A stretch of DNA of 59,808 nucleotides, from positions 1 through 59,808 of IMG/VR virus record IMGVR_UViG_3300044638_005822. One strand, 5' to 3'. Both the position numbers and the translations under genes were made by a program. Within the stretch, counting starts at the first letter, position 1; every line of letters begins with the position of its first letter. This stretch comes from a virus. Under the pieces are notes generated by a model. The model was not told the origin of the DNA, searched no databases, and worked only from the letters and a program-made list of their open reading frames with translations. This document shows positions 17,335 to 29,400 of this stretch, one piece after another.

Positions 17335-17960
17335 ACCCAACCACCCTGTCCCTATTCAAATCCACACCCGGCGCGATGTCATGCGCGGAGGGCGAAGCCC
17401 TGTCTCGCCTCGCCGCATCCGCGCCTGCGGGAGCCTGCGTAGAGTGCGGGACGCATAGCGGCAAGAGCGCGATTGCGATTGCAGCAGGGCTAAACAGAGA
17501 GCAAATCCTCAACCTGATTGATCCTGACTTTAAGGTGTCAGAACGTCAAATCACGGAGGCGGTATGGGAGGCTTCGTCGAAGAAGGTGGTCGCCGTGCTC
17601 TATCAAGGAACTTCCGAAGAAAGAATGCCGCCACTACGAAAGTTCTGCGGCGACTTCGCCTTCGTGTTCCTCGACAGCGGCGACCACTCCTACGAACTGT
17701 GTCGCGCCGAGTGCGACATCGTTGCGCCGCACATGGTGAAGGGCGGCATCATCGCCTTCCATGATTTCCGTTCGCAATTCATCGGCGTGGAACGGTGCTA
17801 CAACGAACTGCTGGCAACCGGCTTGTTCGAGGAAGTCGTTATTCCGTGGAAGGACATCGAGGCGGAGGTCGTCGCTGGCAATCTTGAGGCGGGGAACGAT
17901 ACCTACCACCATACCGAACTGGCAAACCCGATGTTCCTCGGAGCACTTCGCCGCAAATGA
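17331..17960 (+). CDS. Class I SAM-dependent methyltransferase (Methyltransf_24-like)
   Basis: 209 residues. ACVECGTHSGKSAIAIAAGL is the SAM-binding motif I (ExGxxxGxS), followed by LNLIDPDF, DFAFVFLDSGDHSYE (acidic post-motif with DGDHxYE-like turn) and GGIIAFHDF. This order is characteristic of the sugar/cephalosporin-hydroxylase-like methyltransferases in glycan clusters. It overlaps both neighbours by ATGA and most likely methylates a sugar or decorates the product of the adjoining glycosyltransferases. Confidence 0.75.
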   Translation: MNPTTLSLFKSTPGAMSCAEGEALSRLAASAPAGACVECGTHSGKSAIAIAAGLNREQILNLIDPDFKVSERQITEAVWEASSKKVVAVLYQGTSEERMPPLRKFCGDFAFVFLDSGDHSYELCRAECDIVAPHMVKGGIIAFHDFRSQFIGVERCYNELLATGLFEEVVIPWKDIEAEVVAGNLEAGNDTYHHTELANPMFLGALRRK

Positions 17961-18592
17961 ACATCGGCATCCTCGCCTTCACCACTCCATCCTTCGCGCC
18001 CGTCGCCGACATCACGGTGCCAGCGTTCAAGGCTTACTGCGCCATGCACGGCTACGCCTTCTGCCTTGCTACCGGCGACGACTGGAAACCCCGCACGCGG
18101 AAGCTCGGCTTTATCAAGACGCAGGCCGTGTTTGACGCGCCGCCTCAGTTCGACGCGCTGTTCGTGGTGGATCTCGACATCCTCATCACGAATCCGCTGG
18201 TGCCGCTCGAAAGCCTCATCCATCCGACCGCTGACATCATCGTTACGACCGACGTGAACGGCTTCAACTCCGGCGCTTACATCATCCGAAACACGAAAGC
18301 AGCCAAGAGCTTCCTGACGATGGTGTTTGAGATGGAGCGCGAACCCGGAATCAACGGCGAACAGGACGCGATGGATTCTGCTCTGAAATTCCAGAAGCCG
18401 GGATTCGCCGCATGGCTTCCGCAGCGGGCGATGAACAGCTACCTTTACACCGAGTATCCCGACACGAACGGCGCGGATGAGCCTGGACACTGGCAGCCGG
18501 GAGACTTCCTGCTGCACTTGCCGGGGCGCAGCAACGAAAGGCGCGTTGAGATTTTCAACTCGCCGGAGATTCAGGGAGGGATTGTGCGATGA
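17957..18592 (+). CDS. GT34/GMA12-like glycosyltransferase
   Basis: 211 residues. The GT-A metal motif is in DALFVVDLDILITNPLVPLE. The middle holds NGFNSGAYIIRNTKAAKSFL and INGEQDAMDSAL, and GDFLLHLPGRSNERR lies near the end. These are the hallmark order of GMA12/MNN10 (galactosyl/mannosyl) transferases. It is slightly shorter than cellular relatives, with no membrane anchor, so it should be cytoplasmic. Coupled by ATGA to both neighbours. Confidence 0.75.
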   Translation: MNIGILAFTTPSFAPVADITVPAFKAYCAMHGYAFCLATGDDWKPRTRKLGFIKTQAVFDAPPQFDALFVVDLDILITNPLVPLESLIHPTADIIVTTDVNGFNSGAYIIRNTKAAKSFLTMVFEMEREPGINGEQDAMDSALKFQKPGFAAWLPQRAMNSYLYTEYPDTNGADEPGHWQPGDFLLHLPGRSNERRVEIFNSPEIQGGIVR

Positions 18593-18903
18593 ATGCGTGC
18601 AAGCCTCGCTGCGAGCGACTGGATTCTTCGGGTACTTGCCATAAATGTGGCTCAGTATGGAAAGACGGCGAATGGAAGGGTATAAATATGAAAAAGCGCG
18701 GGGTGCGATTCCGGTGGATACTGCGCCGACTGGTTAATTGGTATTGCTACGATGGCGGATTTTGGCTCCGCATAATGGGGCGCGGAATCAGCGTGGTAAA
18801 CAGGCAAAAGCATCCGCAACTATTCAGCGAACGAGACGGATATCGGCGCGGCCTTCGCGTCGGAAAATGGGCTGTGGAGTGGCTACCATCTAACACCAAA
18901 TGA
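18589..18903 (+). CDS. Small protein with zinc-ribbon-like N-terminus
   Basis: 104 residues: CKPRCERLDSSGTCHKCGSVW provides four Cys. A basic linker follows, then GFWLRIMGRGISVVNRQKHPQLFSERDGYRRG, a segment that recurs in small phage proteins of unknown role. It could be soluble or membrane-peripheral. Coupled by ATGA. Confidence 0.6.
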   Translation: MNACKPRCERLDSSGTCHKCGSVWKDGEWKGINMKKRGVRFRWILRRLVNWYCYDGGFWLRIMGRGISVVNRQKHPQLFSERDGYRRGLRVGKWAVEWLPSNTK

Positions 18904-19820
18904 CGAAACCCAAACGAACACGAACCATGACGCCAGCGGCATTGGCCGGACTGGAGAAGGCACGCAAGGCGCGGATGGAGGCAAGGCAGGCATTGCTTCC
19001 GGTTGAAGCCGTTCCGCCGCTGCCCTTCATTGACCAAGTGAAGGCCATGTCCACGCCGATCGCAGTCACCGGTAATTCTGAGCGCACGTTCGCCATCGCT
19101 GGCGACATCGGCGACTGCATCGCCATGCTGCCGAGCATCCGGCACATGGGCGGAGGTCACATCGTCATCACCCCGCCACCGCCCGGCGTCGGCACGGGGC
19201 AGGGCTTCTGCCGTGAATCAATGCAGGGTGCCCGCTACGAGTCGATCAAGCCGCTACTGGAATGCCAGCCCTACATCCACAGCGTGTCGTGGGGGCGGCT
19301 GCCAGCCGGCGCGATTGACGTGTCGCACTTCCGCACGCCACCGCACTTTCAGGAGAACATTATCCAGTGCATCGCCCGATACTTGAAACTCGGAAAAGTG
19401 TCCGAGGAACCGTGGCTGACGGTGCCGTTCGACGGCGAGGCAGGGAAGGGGCCGGTCGTGTTCTCGCGTTCGCCGCGATACCACAATCCTCGGATGCCGC
19501 TGCCGGGGTATGCCGCTGAGTTCAGGGACGCGCTGTTCATCGGGTCGCCGGATGAGCACAAGGCGTTCGAGAAGTACGTTTGCAGGGACGTGATTTATCA
19601 GCCGACGAAGAACCTGCTCGAAGTCGCGAAGCTGATGATGGCGGCGCGGTTTGTGATCTGCAACCAGTCATGCCCCGCATGGGTCGCGATGGGTCTTGGT
19701 CGTCCATTCGTCTTGGAGGTTTGCCCGGACGAAACCATTCAGAACAGCATCGTGGTGCGCCAGAATGGGCGTTGGATCGGAAATGAGAACCAAGTTGGAG
19801 TGAAAAAGAATTGGTATTGA
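18900..19820 (+). CDS. GT9/heptosyltransferase-like GT-B protein
   Basis: 306 residues. After a basic N-terminus comes TFAIAGDIGDCIAMLPSIRHMGG, the GDxGDxIxxLP motif of heptosyltransferase-like GT-B enzymes. The C-terminal half has PVVFSRSPRYHN and VAKLMMAARFVICNQSCPAWVAMGLGRPFVLE, matching the donor-binding region (xNQSSPxxxAxGLGxP) of that group. It closes the cluster, six bases before a convergent gene. Function inferred: transfer of a nucleotide-activated sugar. Confidence 0.6.
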   Translation: MTKPKRTRTMTPAALAGLEKARKARMEARQALLPVEAVPPLPFIDQVKAMSTPIAVTGNSERTFAIAGDIGDCIAMLPSIRHMGGGHIVITPPPPGVGTGQGFCRESMQGARYESIKPLLECQPYIHSVSWGRLPAGAIDVSHFRTPPHFQENIIQCIARYLKLGKVSEEPWLTVPFDGEAGKGPVVFSRSPRYHNPRMPLPGYAAEFRDALFIGSPDEHKAFEKYVCRDVIYQPTKNLLEVAKLMMAARFVICNQSCPAWVAMGLGRPFVLEVCPDETIQNSIVVRQNGRWIGNENQVGVKKNWY

Positions 19821-19826
19821 CAACAA

Positions 19827-20465
19827 TTACTGAGGCACTTTCTCCGTAACCTTCCAGCAGAAGCTAGGAGGCTCCGGTACACCATCTTGGTGCGCCATAA
19901 GAGCGTCATGCGGCGTCCAGCACATCAGTTTTAGAGAACATGAACACAGACTGCAAGTATCCAGTAGGTGATCGCTGGCGGTTTTTCGCTTTCCAATGAA
20001 CTGAAAAATCTTGGTCGCGATGGCTGCGGCGTTTCCGTTGCACTTACCGCACTCGGTACCAATAGGGGCAAGGTTATGCGGGCATTTTGCACACACTGCA
20101 CCTCGGGCGTCAGCTTTTTCTTGGGTTACAACTTCGTCCGATTTCCACCATGAAACCACAGTTGCAAGGAATCGCATCACGGTAGATGCGCTGTTAAGAT
20201 ACTTTCTTCTTAGAACCTCTGGTGTTGCATCGCTGATTTTCGCGCATGCCTCGTCGCGTAGAGATGTCGGCAAAGCAAGGCAACAGCAATTTCCATAAGT
20301 TGCCCACTCGTTGTCGAACGTCAGGCCAAGCTGCGCGCAGCGGGCACTCCACGCCTCGTAGCACTGCTCCGCGCTACCTCGGTGGATTACCTCATCGGTG
20401 CCCGGCACGATTGCCTTGTCGCGCGGGAAGTTCCTGTTGCGCCACCAGTATTCAACGGCGCTCAC
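19827..20465 (-). CDS. Cys-rich protein with zinc-ribbon motifs
   Basis: 212 residues. Near residues 120-195 it has GAVCAKCPHN, GTECGKCNG and LLDTCSLCSCSLKLMCWTP, at least eight Cys arranged in CxxC pairs, suggesting two zinc ribbons. The N-terminal half (YGNCCCLALPTSLRDEAC) has no known signature. It lies just downstream of the giant virion gene, overlapping it by 4 bp, so it may be translated with it and assist virion assembly. Function unknown. Confidence 0.6.
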   Translation of the reverse strand: MSAVEYWWRNRNFPRDKAIVPGTDEVIHRGSAEQCYEAWSARCAQLGLTFDNEWATYGNCCCLALPTSLRDEACAKISDATPEVLRRKYLNSASTVMRFLATVVSWWKSDEVVTQEKADARGAVCAKCPHNLAPIGTECGKCNGNAAAIATKIFQFIGKRKTASDHLLDTCSLCSCSLKLMCWTPHDALMAHQDGVPEPPSFCWKVTEKVPQ

Positions 20466-23400
20466 CGGCTGTATCTCCGCTCCTTGGGTGCAGTCTTGTC
20501 CCTCGTCACACTCACGCCGACACCGATGGCTTCCTGTAACTTCGCTACGACAGTCTTTGCGAACCCGGCCCGCTCGAAAAATTCATCGGCACTCCGCCAC
20601 GCCAGCGGCACCGTCAGGTCGCGAGCAATGCTTGGCACGGTTGGCACCTTCCCGTCGTAGTTGCTACCTGTGAAAAGGTCTGTCGCCACGCCCACCCACG
20701 GCGCAGAAATCGAGCGAATCTCGCGACCGATAGTTGCGTAGGATTTGAAGGCCCGCTGCTTGTCGGCTTCTTCTTGGCCTGACCGCATGGCATGGATGGT
20801 TGTGGAGATGCCTTCAATGAGCGCGGCACCTATCCGAGCGAGCTTAACCTCGCCGCCAGTGTAGTCATACTCCATGCGGGCGTCACTGTCTGTCACCTTC
20901 ATCTTGAAAAGGCGTTTAGCCTTATCAAACATATCTTCGTCATCCCCAGTGTCTCCGTAAAAATAGCGCGAGATGGCTGAAACCACCATCCATCCAGCTA
21001 TCGCGCGGAACTGCTCCTTGAGTGCTATCTTGCGGATTCGCATAGAGGAATTGCGCCTCCAAATGTGATAGCCGGAAAGGTTCTTCGCCCGCGCCGCGAG
21101 GAAATTCGCAGAGTAGAAGACGAATTGCGCCAGCTTTCCGGCACCGGCCTTTAGTCCGCGCCCACGCCCGCTGTTGATCATGTCGCCAAGCGCCTCTTTC
21201 TCGATTTTCGACATTGGCTTGTCGCGCAGTTCATTGATGCGATAATCAGCCACGTCAGCGGCCAGTTCATTCAGGAAGGTGGTGAAGGTTCGACTGCTGG
21301 CGCGAACGTAGTGACCGAGCAACTTGGGAACAAGTTTAGGCAGCACAAGCAGCGGATTACCGGACAGCTTGATGTCCGCCCAATCCTCGATGTTGGAACG
21401 CACTCCTTCTTCCGCCATGCGATCATGTGCCTCCGCCTCGACGGACGGCATCTGTATCTTCATGGGCTTATAGAGAGCGTAGTTCGGGCGCAGTTTCCGC
21501 TCGGCCTCGTAGCTCACCGCCTGCTTTTGGCTGAAAATTGTGCGGATCGATCGCCATATCGCTTTCGCGGCCATTATTGGATGAGAATACGCCATGCGTA
21601 TGCCTTGACGGGGGGCCGACAAGTCGCCGCTTCCCATGAGTGAGCGTTCAGCGGTAATGGCAGTCCACATTGCGTCAGTGAACTTCTCGTAGCCACCACG
21701 CCGCTCCTTGATGTAGTGCAGGAGTCGCTTTGCGTAGTTGCTCTTGATCTCCTGTAAGTCCGAGGCGATTCGCACGGCTTCGGGGTCTTTAGATAGGTCA
21801 ACTGGCGGCCTTGGCGGACGCTTCTCGAAGTCACTTTTTGCGAGCCGGTCGGTGAGGTCGGCGATTTGTCGCAGCATCGCGGCTTTGCGGTTTGCGATCT
21901 TGGTCTGCTCGGTTACTCCTGCGGCGTTCTTTGCAGCATTGTAAGCGGCGAGCGCGGCGTCGCGTAACGCGCGGGCTTGCGCCACGCGCGCCGAGTCAAC
22001 GGTTGTCGTTTTGCTTTTTGCCGTGAAGTCAGATTCGTTGACTCGCCGCTCGTATTCAGCGGCAGCCGCTTCCAGCGCACGAACCTTTGCGTCGTCCGGG
22101 TCTGTCGCTGGCTTGGCGTCGCGCCGAATCTGCGCGGCGAGTTCCCTCATTGCGGCGATCTCCATGCGCGCATCTTCCTCAAGCTGCGTAAGCGATTCCT
22201 GCGGCTGCCTGCTTGTCGGTTGCTGCTCTCCGGCAAGCATCTGTTCCCACCGCTCCCGCGCCACAAGCGCGGCGTCGAGTCGCTTTTGCGCGTCACTCAG
22301 CGGAGGACTGGCTAGTTCCTTCAAAGCCTGCGTCTCTGCGCGTGCTGCGTCTGCTCTGGCGCGGATGACCAGAACTTCATTTCGCGTCTCCGCCCCCTTC
22401 TGGACAGGGCGCGTAAATACTCCGCGCTTCGCTGCCTCCAGTTCAGCCAACGCCTTCTGTTCCGCGCGCTCCGCTGACTTGATGGCGGACTTGAGCTTTT
22501 GCTCTGGCGTTGCTTCGCGCCGACCAAACACGGCCAAATGTTCCGCCTCAACTGTCGCGAGTTCGGCCCTCAGTGCCTCAAGGTTTGGGGATGTTGGAGT
22601 GACGCCGCGATTCTTGATGGTGCGCTCACCCTTCGCGATCTCGAAGCGAAGGTCTTTGATGCGGTTGCGTGTGCGCTTCTCCAGCGCGTCGAGCGCGGAC
22701 TGTCGGCGAGATTCCGCCGTGCCTTGTGGTGGCGGAATTTTCTTCTTTAGCTCGTTAAGCTGCTGCGCCAACGCGCGAGCCTGATCCCGCACTGGAACTC
22801 GTTGTTGCCCTGTCAGCTTCAAGTAATCGCCAACATCCTCGCCAGCCTGTGAGCGCACGAGCGCGGCCTCGGCATCTATAATCTGACGCACGATCAGCGC
22901 CTCTTGCCGGATTTGCGATTGCAGCCTCTTGAGCGCGTCCTCCGTGGCGGCCTTGCCCTTGCCGTAGTCTGTCCATAAATCCAGCAACACGTCATCAGTC
23001 GGATTCCCCATGACGGGATCAAGGAATGCGTGCAGCCTGGCCATCACGCCCTTCACGGTCGTAGCTCCGGATTTCACGTACTCATTGGCAAGCTGCTTCA
23101 CGTAGCGGCCCATGTCGTCCGGTAGTCCTTCTTCCGCCATTGCCCGGATGCCGTCCTCAATGGATGCGGCGTCTTTCGTGGCGGCCTGCTGACGGGCCTT
23201 CTGCTTGGATGACACCTTCCTTCCGGGCTGGTTGGTGTTCAGATACTTCATCGCCTTGTCCCATGCGGGCTTGAGATACGGCCTCACCCATTCGCCAAAC
23301 TCTGACGCTGTGCTTGCGGCGAAGTTTCCAAAGGACTCCATGCCCTGCGCGATCTTGCCGCGAGCAAACAGGAAAATATCGCCAAGGATCGTCGGATCAA

Positions 23401-26400
23401 CGCCGACGTTCACCTGCCCCGCGCGGGCACGCAGCCGCTCACTGGCAGCATTTCCAGCGGATACCCACTCGTTCACCTTCTGCTTTGCGTATTCCAGTAC
23501 GCGGGACGGAATCTTGCTCCACTCCGCAATCTTCGCTTCGGCATTGGCAATCCTTTCAGCGGCCTCGGTGGCTGCTTTTCTTGCATCCAAATCAGCCTGA
23601 GCCTTGGCGATCCTTGTCGCCTCATCCCTGATTCGATCCACTTCCTCTAGCGTCAGGCTGGACTGCTTGGCCTTGCGCTCCCTCGCTTCCATTGCGGCTA
23701 GCGAGAAGTCTTCATTCGCCATAAGTTTGAGCGATTGCAGTGCCGCTCCAGCCTCGCTGCCAGCCATCCCCTTGAGGATTTCGGATGCCTGTAATTTCTT
23801 CTCGTAATACTGAAATTGGTCAAGAGCGTCACGCTGCTCTTCTTCGCTGAGGTTCGGGTCGCGCGCACGATCTGCTGCCTCCTGCCGCTTGTTGTGCAGA
23901 TCAATTTGCTGCGCAAAGACTCCCGCAAATTCCTCATCTGTCAGCACGGTTTTTTCGCCACTGCTGATCTCGTCAACCAGTCGGTCCGCCCATTTTGGTT
24001 CCGTCTCGAATCGCTTGACGGCGGCATCCCAAAGAACACGGTTTGCCTTCCTGAATCTCCGCGCCAAAGGTGGCAATCCTCGTTCCGCCCGCTGTGCGTC
24101 CATGCTGTCGAACTTGCCACCGTATGTTCGCGGGCCGGATTCGCCTGTTTCCTCTCGGTCCGGCGGCTCGGCATTCGGGTCTGCGATGTTGATTTCTGGC
24201 GGGGTTGCACCCTGCGCGACATTCGATGCTTCCGCCTGAATCTCCGCCTGCCTTTTTGCGATGAGGCTGTCAATCGCCGCTATCTGCTGCATCTCCTCGA
24301 CGGTGGGCGGCCTTCCGCTTTTTCGGATGTCTTGCAGGAGCTTGTCCGCGCTCCCTTGCAGCATGGCGACTTCGCGCTCTTTATCCATGACGGCTTTCTT
24401 GGTCGTGGATGTCGCTTCGGGGTTCTCGTCCTTGAGGCTGAACCGGATGTCCGACGTGTCGGGGCGGATTGGATTTCCAGCGCGGTCAATCAGCCTGCCA
24501 CCTTGCACCCACTGGATGTAATCGCTTGCAGTTGCGAAGGAGTCCACTCCGATAGGTCGCGCCCGCCAAGTTTGGCGATCCTTGCGATAATCCGGCTTGG
24601 CTCGTCGGGAACCGGCTTGTTCTGCTTCAGGAGATTCTGAACCTCCGCCAGTTCGGTCGGAGACATCTCCTTGCCGCGCGCCCATGCTTTCCGCTCCGCT
24701 TCGGAAGCGAAGGTTTCCGGTGTCTTCATCAGATACGATGGATAGTCCTTGTTCGATTTCACCAGATAGCGCACCGGCTTCGGGCGCAGCCTCGGAGCCT
24801 TGAGTTTTCCGAATACCTTTCCGCGCTTCGTCACGTAGGGTTCCGGTTTTTCGGATAGGCAGCTCGATTCCATGTGAAAACTTTACGCTGTTGCCGTCCG
24901 TGAAGTCAACCCAGTAACTCGCGCCGTTTTCCTGCTTGCGAACAGAACTGACGGTGCGTTCTGCGTCCGCGTAATTTACCACGTCGCCAGCCTTTAGGTT
25001 TTCAACTTTCTTGCGCTGCAATTCGCCCATCTTCAACGTTTCCGAAGTTGGGCGAAGCTCGGCTTCGGTTGGGTAGCGAACGGATGGCGCGGTCGGCGTA
25101 AAGCTACGTCCGGCGCGTTTCTGTTGCTCGGTGTATAGCTTTTCGCGGACGGCTTGGATGTCAGGTGGAACCTGCTCGTCCTTCGCGCTCATCTTCGGCC
25201 CATCTCCGCGCGCCTCACTCACGCGCGCCCGCACGTCAGCCGTCACAGCAGGATCGCGGTTGATGACATACATCGTCTGCTCGGGAGTCAGCACGACGCC
25301 AGCCTCGCGCGCTGCGTAGGTCAGCTCACTGCCGGAAAGCGTATTCACGTCAGCCGCCCGCGCCCTCTGCTTCCGCACGGCATCCACGCCGCGCCGCAGC
25401 AGCGCCATCACGTCGTTTTTGCTCCACTGCTTTACGCCGAGCTTGTTCAGCGCGTTGCGGAGCCAGTCCACCACGCGCTGCCAGCGGGTGCGGTGCTGCG
25501 CGGACATCTCCGGGCCTACGCCCTCCATGATCTTCGCGAGCGTCTCGCTTACTTGTTCGCGTGAGGGGTAGCTGCGCTTCACGGCGGCGTGCTCGTCGGG
25601 GAACAGCCGCTTAAGCATGGCGTCCAGTTGAGTCGTCGCTTTCTCGCCAAAGGCTTGCAGTAGCGCGTCCACGCCGCCGTGCCCTGCCGCTTCGTGCATG
25701 AACGTCTCGATGGCCTGTCGCGGGTTCTCGATGGCGGCTGCGTTAATGTAAATTTTGCCGCCCACCACGGCGCCGCGGATGCGGTTCAGGTCGCCGGATG
25801 CGCCGTACCGTTCGAGAAATACCTCCTTCACGCGGTCTGGAAATGCACTGCCGTCCGCAATGACTTCGTGCGGCATCGCGCCGGCCAGCCGCTCGGCGAC
25901 GACACGAACAGCGCGCTGCACGGACGCGACGGGAAGGCTGGTGGTAGGGGCGGCGTCGGCAATCGCGAACGGATCTTCGTCGAACAGGTTGCCCTGCTCC
26001 TTGTCCTGCTTGGCTTTCGCTTCGGCGGCGTCCTTGGCCTCCTTTGCGACCTGTTCAGCAGCCTCGCGTGCTTCGCGCTTGGCGATGTCGGCGGCGGTTT
26101 CGGCTACCAAGTTGAACGGCGCGGCTTCGCCCTGTAAAAGCTCCCCGGTGCCCTTGCCGTCGCTCGGGCGCAGCTTGGGGGTGGCGGGTTCGGGTGTCTG
26201 CTTCGCAATTTCGCGACGGGCAATTTCCTTTGCGGCGTCAATGGCTTCCTGTTCTCCACGCGCTTCATAGGTCTGCTCCAAGTCTGGATGCTGACCCTCG
26301 GCTTTGCTGTACCCTTTGACCTCGTAGGCCATCTGACCGCTCTTGCGTTTGATCGTGCGGACTGTTGCGTAGAGTCCACCATCCGCCGTCCCGGTAATCT

Positions 26401-29400
26401 TGGTGCTGTCGTTGTATTTAAGGACGTTGATTGTCGGCGTCTCCGGCTTAGCGGCAACTGGTGCAGTCGGCGCGAGTTCGGGTGCTTCGCCTTTGATCAT
26501 CAGGGACTCATCGGGATGCACTTCCTGCGTTCCGAATTTCTCGCCGTCCTGCAACGTCACCACGCCGTCCTTGTCAATGTCGATGACGCGCATCTCCTCG
26601 CCGCCGATATTGATCGTCTTCCCGTATTTTAGATCGCCTGCCTTGATCTCGCCGTCGCCTTCCTCTTTCGCCTCCTGAAAGTCCGCATACTGCTTGCGCT
26701 CCATGCCGGGCTTCTTCGTGAGTTCACGCATCTTCTCCACAAGCGAAGCCTGCGTGACTGCATCGCGCGCATCCGCCTTGTCTGGATGCACGCCGAGCGC
26801 GATCATTGCCTCCACATACGCATCGGCACGTGCTTTCTTTATTGCGGCCTCACCCTGCGCTCCGGCTGCCACCGCTTCAAGGTGCCCGCTGTAAAATCCA
26901 AGCTCAGGGTACTCGATGACGAGTTTTTTGAACTCCGCAGCCGCGGCTCGCGTTTTTCGCGCTTCCTCTTTCGTCATGCCTTCAAACTGCTCATTGGTCA
27001 GCATCCGCGACTCCACTCCGGGGCGTAGCGATACGTTGCCGTAAGGCACGGTCTGTGTGATGCCTTTCTTTTTGCCACCATCGAACGTCACACTGACGGA
27101 CTCGGGCTTGCCCTTGCTGTCCAGAAAAACATCTCTGACTATCGCCGGATGCGCCAGCTTTGCGCCCCTCACGAGTTGCACGCTCACCTTCGCGCCGGGC
27201 ACGATCTTGGCACGCACCTTTTCGGTGAATGACTGCGCCGGAGGCTTGGCCTCCACCGCCTTCCTGCTCGGCCTATCCACCGGCAGTCCAAGCCGGTCAA
27301 TGATGCCGACCTTCACGTTGTCGTAGAGCCAGTCCATGCCGTGCTTCTCCAGCACGGCGAAGTCCGATTCCGTGGCCTTGGGCGCGTTGCCGCGAATCAG
27401 CGCAGCCAGGGTGCCGCCCTGCTGCTTGCTGCGGATGTCCGCCCATGAGTAGCCGAAGATGCCGCCCTCGGCCTGCGGGACGGCGGGGGCGGCTGCTGGC
27501 GCGGTGGCGGCTGCCGCGTTGGCCGAAATAATCTGGTCTTTTCTGGCTGAGTCCAGAATATCCTGAATATTCGCCCTGCCGCCTTTTTGATGGATTCCTT
27601 TTGTGATTTTAACGGCTATGTCAAACACTTGATCGCCGGTCAGCTTCTTCCCTAGAGCGGACTCGTACCTCTCCTTGATTCCGCTGGTTGCATCCTCAAT
27701 GACAGGCATCTGCGCTTTTCTCACTCCCTCAATCTCGGAATTGGACATTGCCCGCTGAGTCTTAGCGGGTGCCTGCGGGGTGGGCTTCGCTTCCGGCGGA
27801 TGCCACAGGTCGCCGCGCTGTGTCCAGCCGGTTGTTTCCATCGGCATCTCAATCGCCTTGGCGAGTGCGACAGATACGGGGCGCTCGTTTGCGATTGCCG
27901 TCTTCACAGCTTGAATCTGCTCCGACAGGGCGGCGGTTCGCGTGCGCTCTGTCAAAGCGTCCATGTCCCGCTGGCGAATGTCTTCAATAAATCCGCGTTC
28001 TCGGGACGTATCGCCCTTTTCGCGAAGTGCCTTCAACTCGTCCAACGAAAGCGTTTCGTAGTATTTCTGCGGGGACAGCTTGAAGATGTTTGGGGTTACA
28101 TCCACGCCCTTCTTCCCTGCGCGAAAAACGTATTTGTCTCCCTGCTTCAAATAACCAAGTGCCAAAACATCCTCGCGGTTGAGCGGATAATTGGAAAGCC
28201 AGTCGGCAGGAATGTCAGATCGGTCCGAAATTGCCGATGCCAGCTTTTGCGTGAGCTTTTCCGCCCACGATTTCCTTGCAGCCGAATCTGACGGTTTCGG
28301 GTCATTGGCGATTACGTCCTTGATCGGCAGAAGCGTCACAACAGAACGGCGCTTCAATTCATTGGTGAAGTACTCCTCCGGCGTCATCTGCTCCACCGGC
28401 TTCGCCGCCTGTGGCGCTGCGGCGGGTTGCTGCTCCGTGTATCCCGGTTGCGGAAACTCGCCGCTACGAACCGGAACAGCCTGAGCCTTTCCGATCTTTA
28501 ACTTCTGTGATTCGGTCAGGTCGATCTTTGCGGGGGGAGGGTTGTTACGCATGTCGGCCAGCGCGTTGTTCGCCTCGTTCAGTTTTGTAACGAAGGTTGC
28601 GTGGCTGCGATGCTGCTCGTTCGTCCAGTCCTTGCGCGGCCACTCCTCGATCTGTGAAAGAAGGTGCTTCTGGTAAACCACAGCGGCGTTCAATATCACC
28701 ATTCGCTCCCGCCGCTGTTCGGGACTCAGTGCGGCGATTTCCTTATCCGAAAGATTCGGAAGCAGCGACAGGTGATTCACCGGCTTCGCCGCCGCCGGGG
28801 TTACTGGCTCCGGCGACGGCGCTGCGGGTGCTACTTCCTTTTGTGGCAGTCGCACTGACTCATCGGCTTTTTGCACCGAGGGCACGCTTTGGGCTTTTTC
28901 ATTCTTGGGTTCACCTACCTTTCGTTGGACGTTTCCAAATGCGTCGTAGAGCGGGGTCTTGGCGTCTTGCGCTCCTTCCGCTGAAACCAGTCCGGCGTCA
29001 GACTGCGCTCGCGCAAGGGGCTGGCCTTGGAACGTGACGCCCGGACCTCCGCCGTCTGCTGGCGGCTTCCTCTGGACGTTTCCAAATGCGTCATACACGT
29101 CGCCTGTTCTTCCGTAGGCCGCGCGCTCTGTAAGCGGGCCTTCGTTGGCCTGCGTGTGCTCTACGGCTCTTTTCTGCGCCTTGGCGACATCCTGCCAATA
29201 CTGCTCGGTGGCTGCTTTTTCGTCCTGTTTTGCAGCGCGGCGATGTGTCTCTGCGAGTGCTTCAGATGCAATAGCTGACTCAATGAAGCCATCCTTCCTG
29301 AAGCGTTTCGCTTGCGCTTCGGCGGCCTCTGCTGCCGCTGTATTGGCGGCGGCGGCACTCTTGCCGGCCATTTTTGCCATCTCTCGCCTGTGTTGAAATT

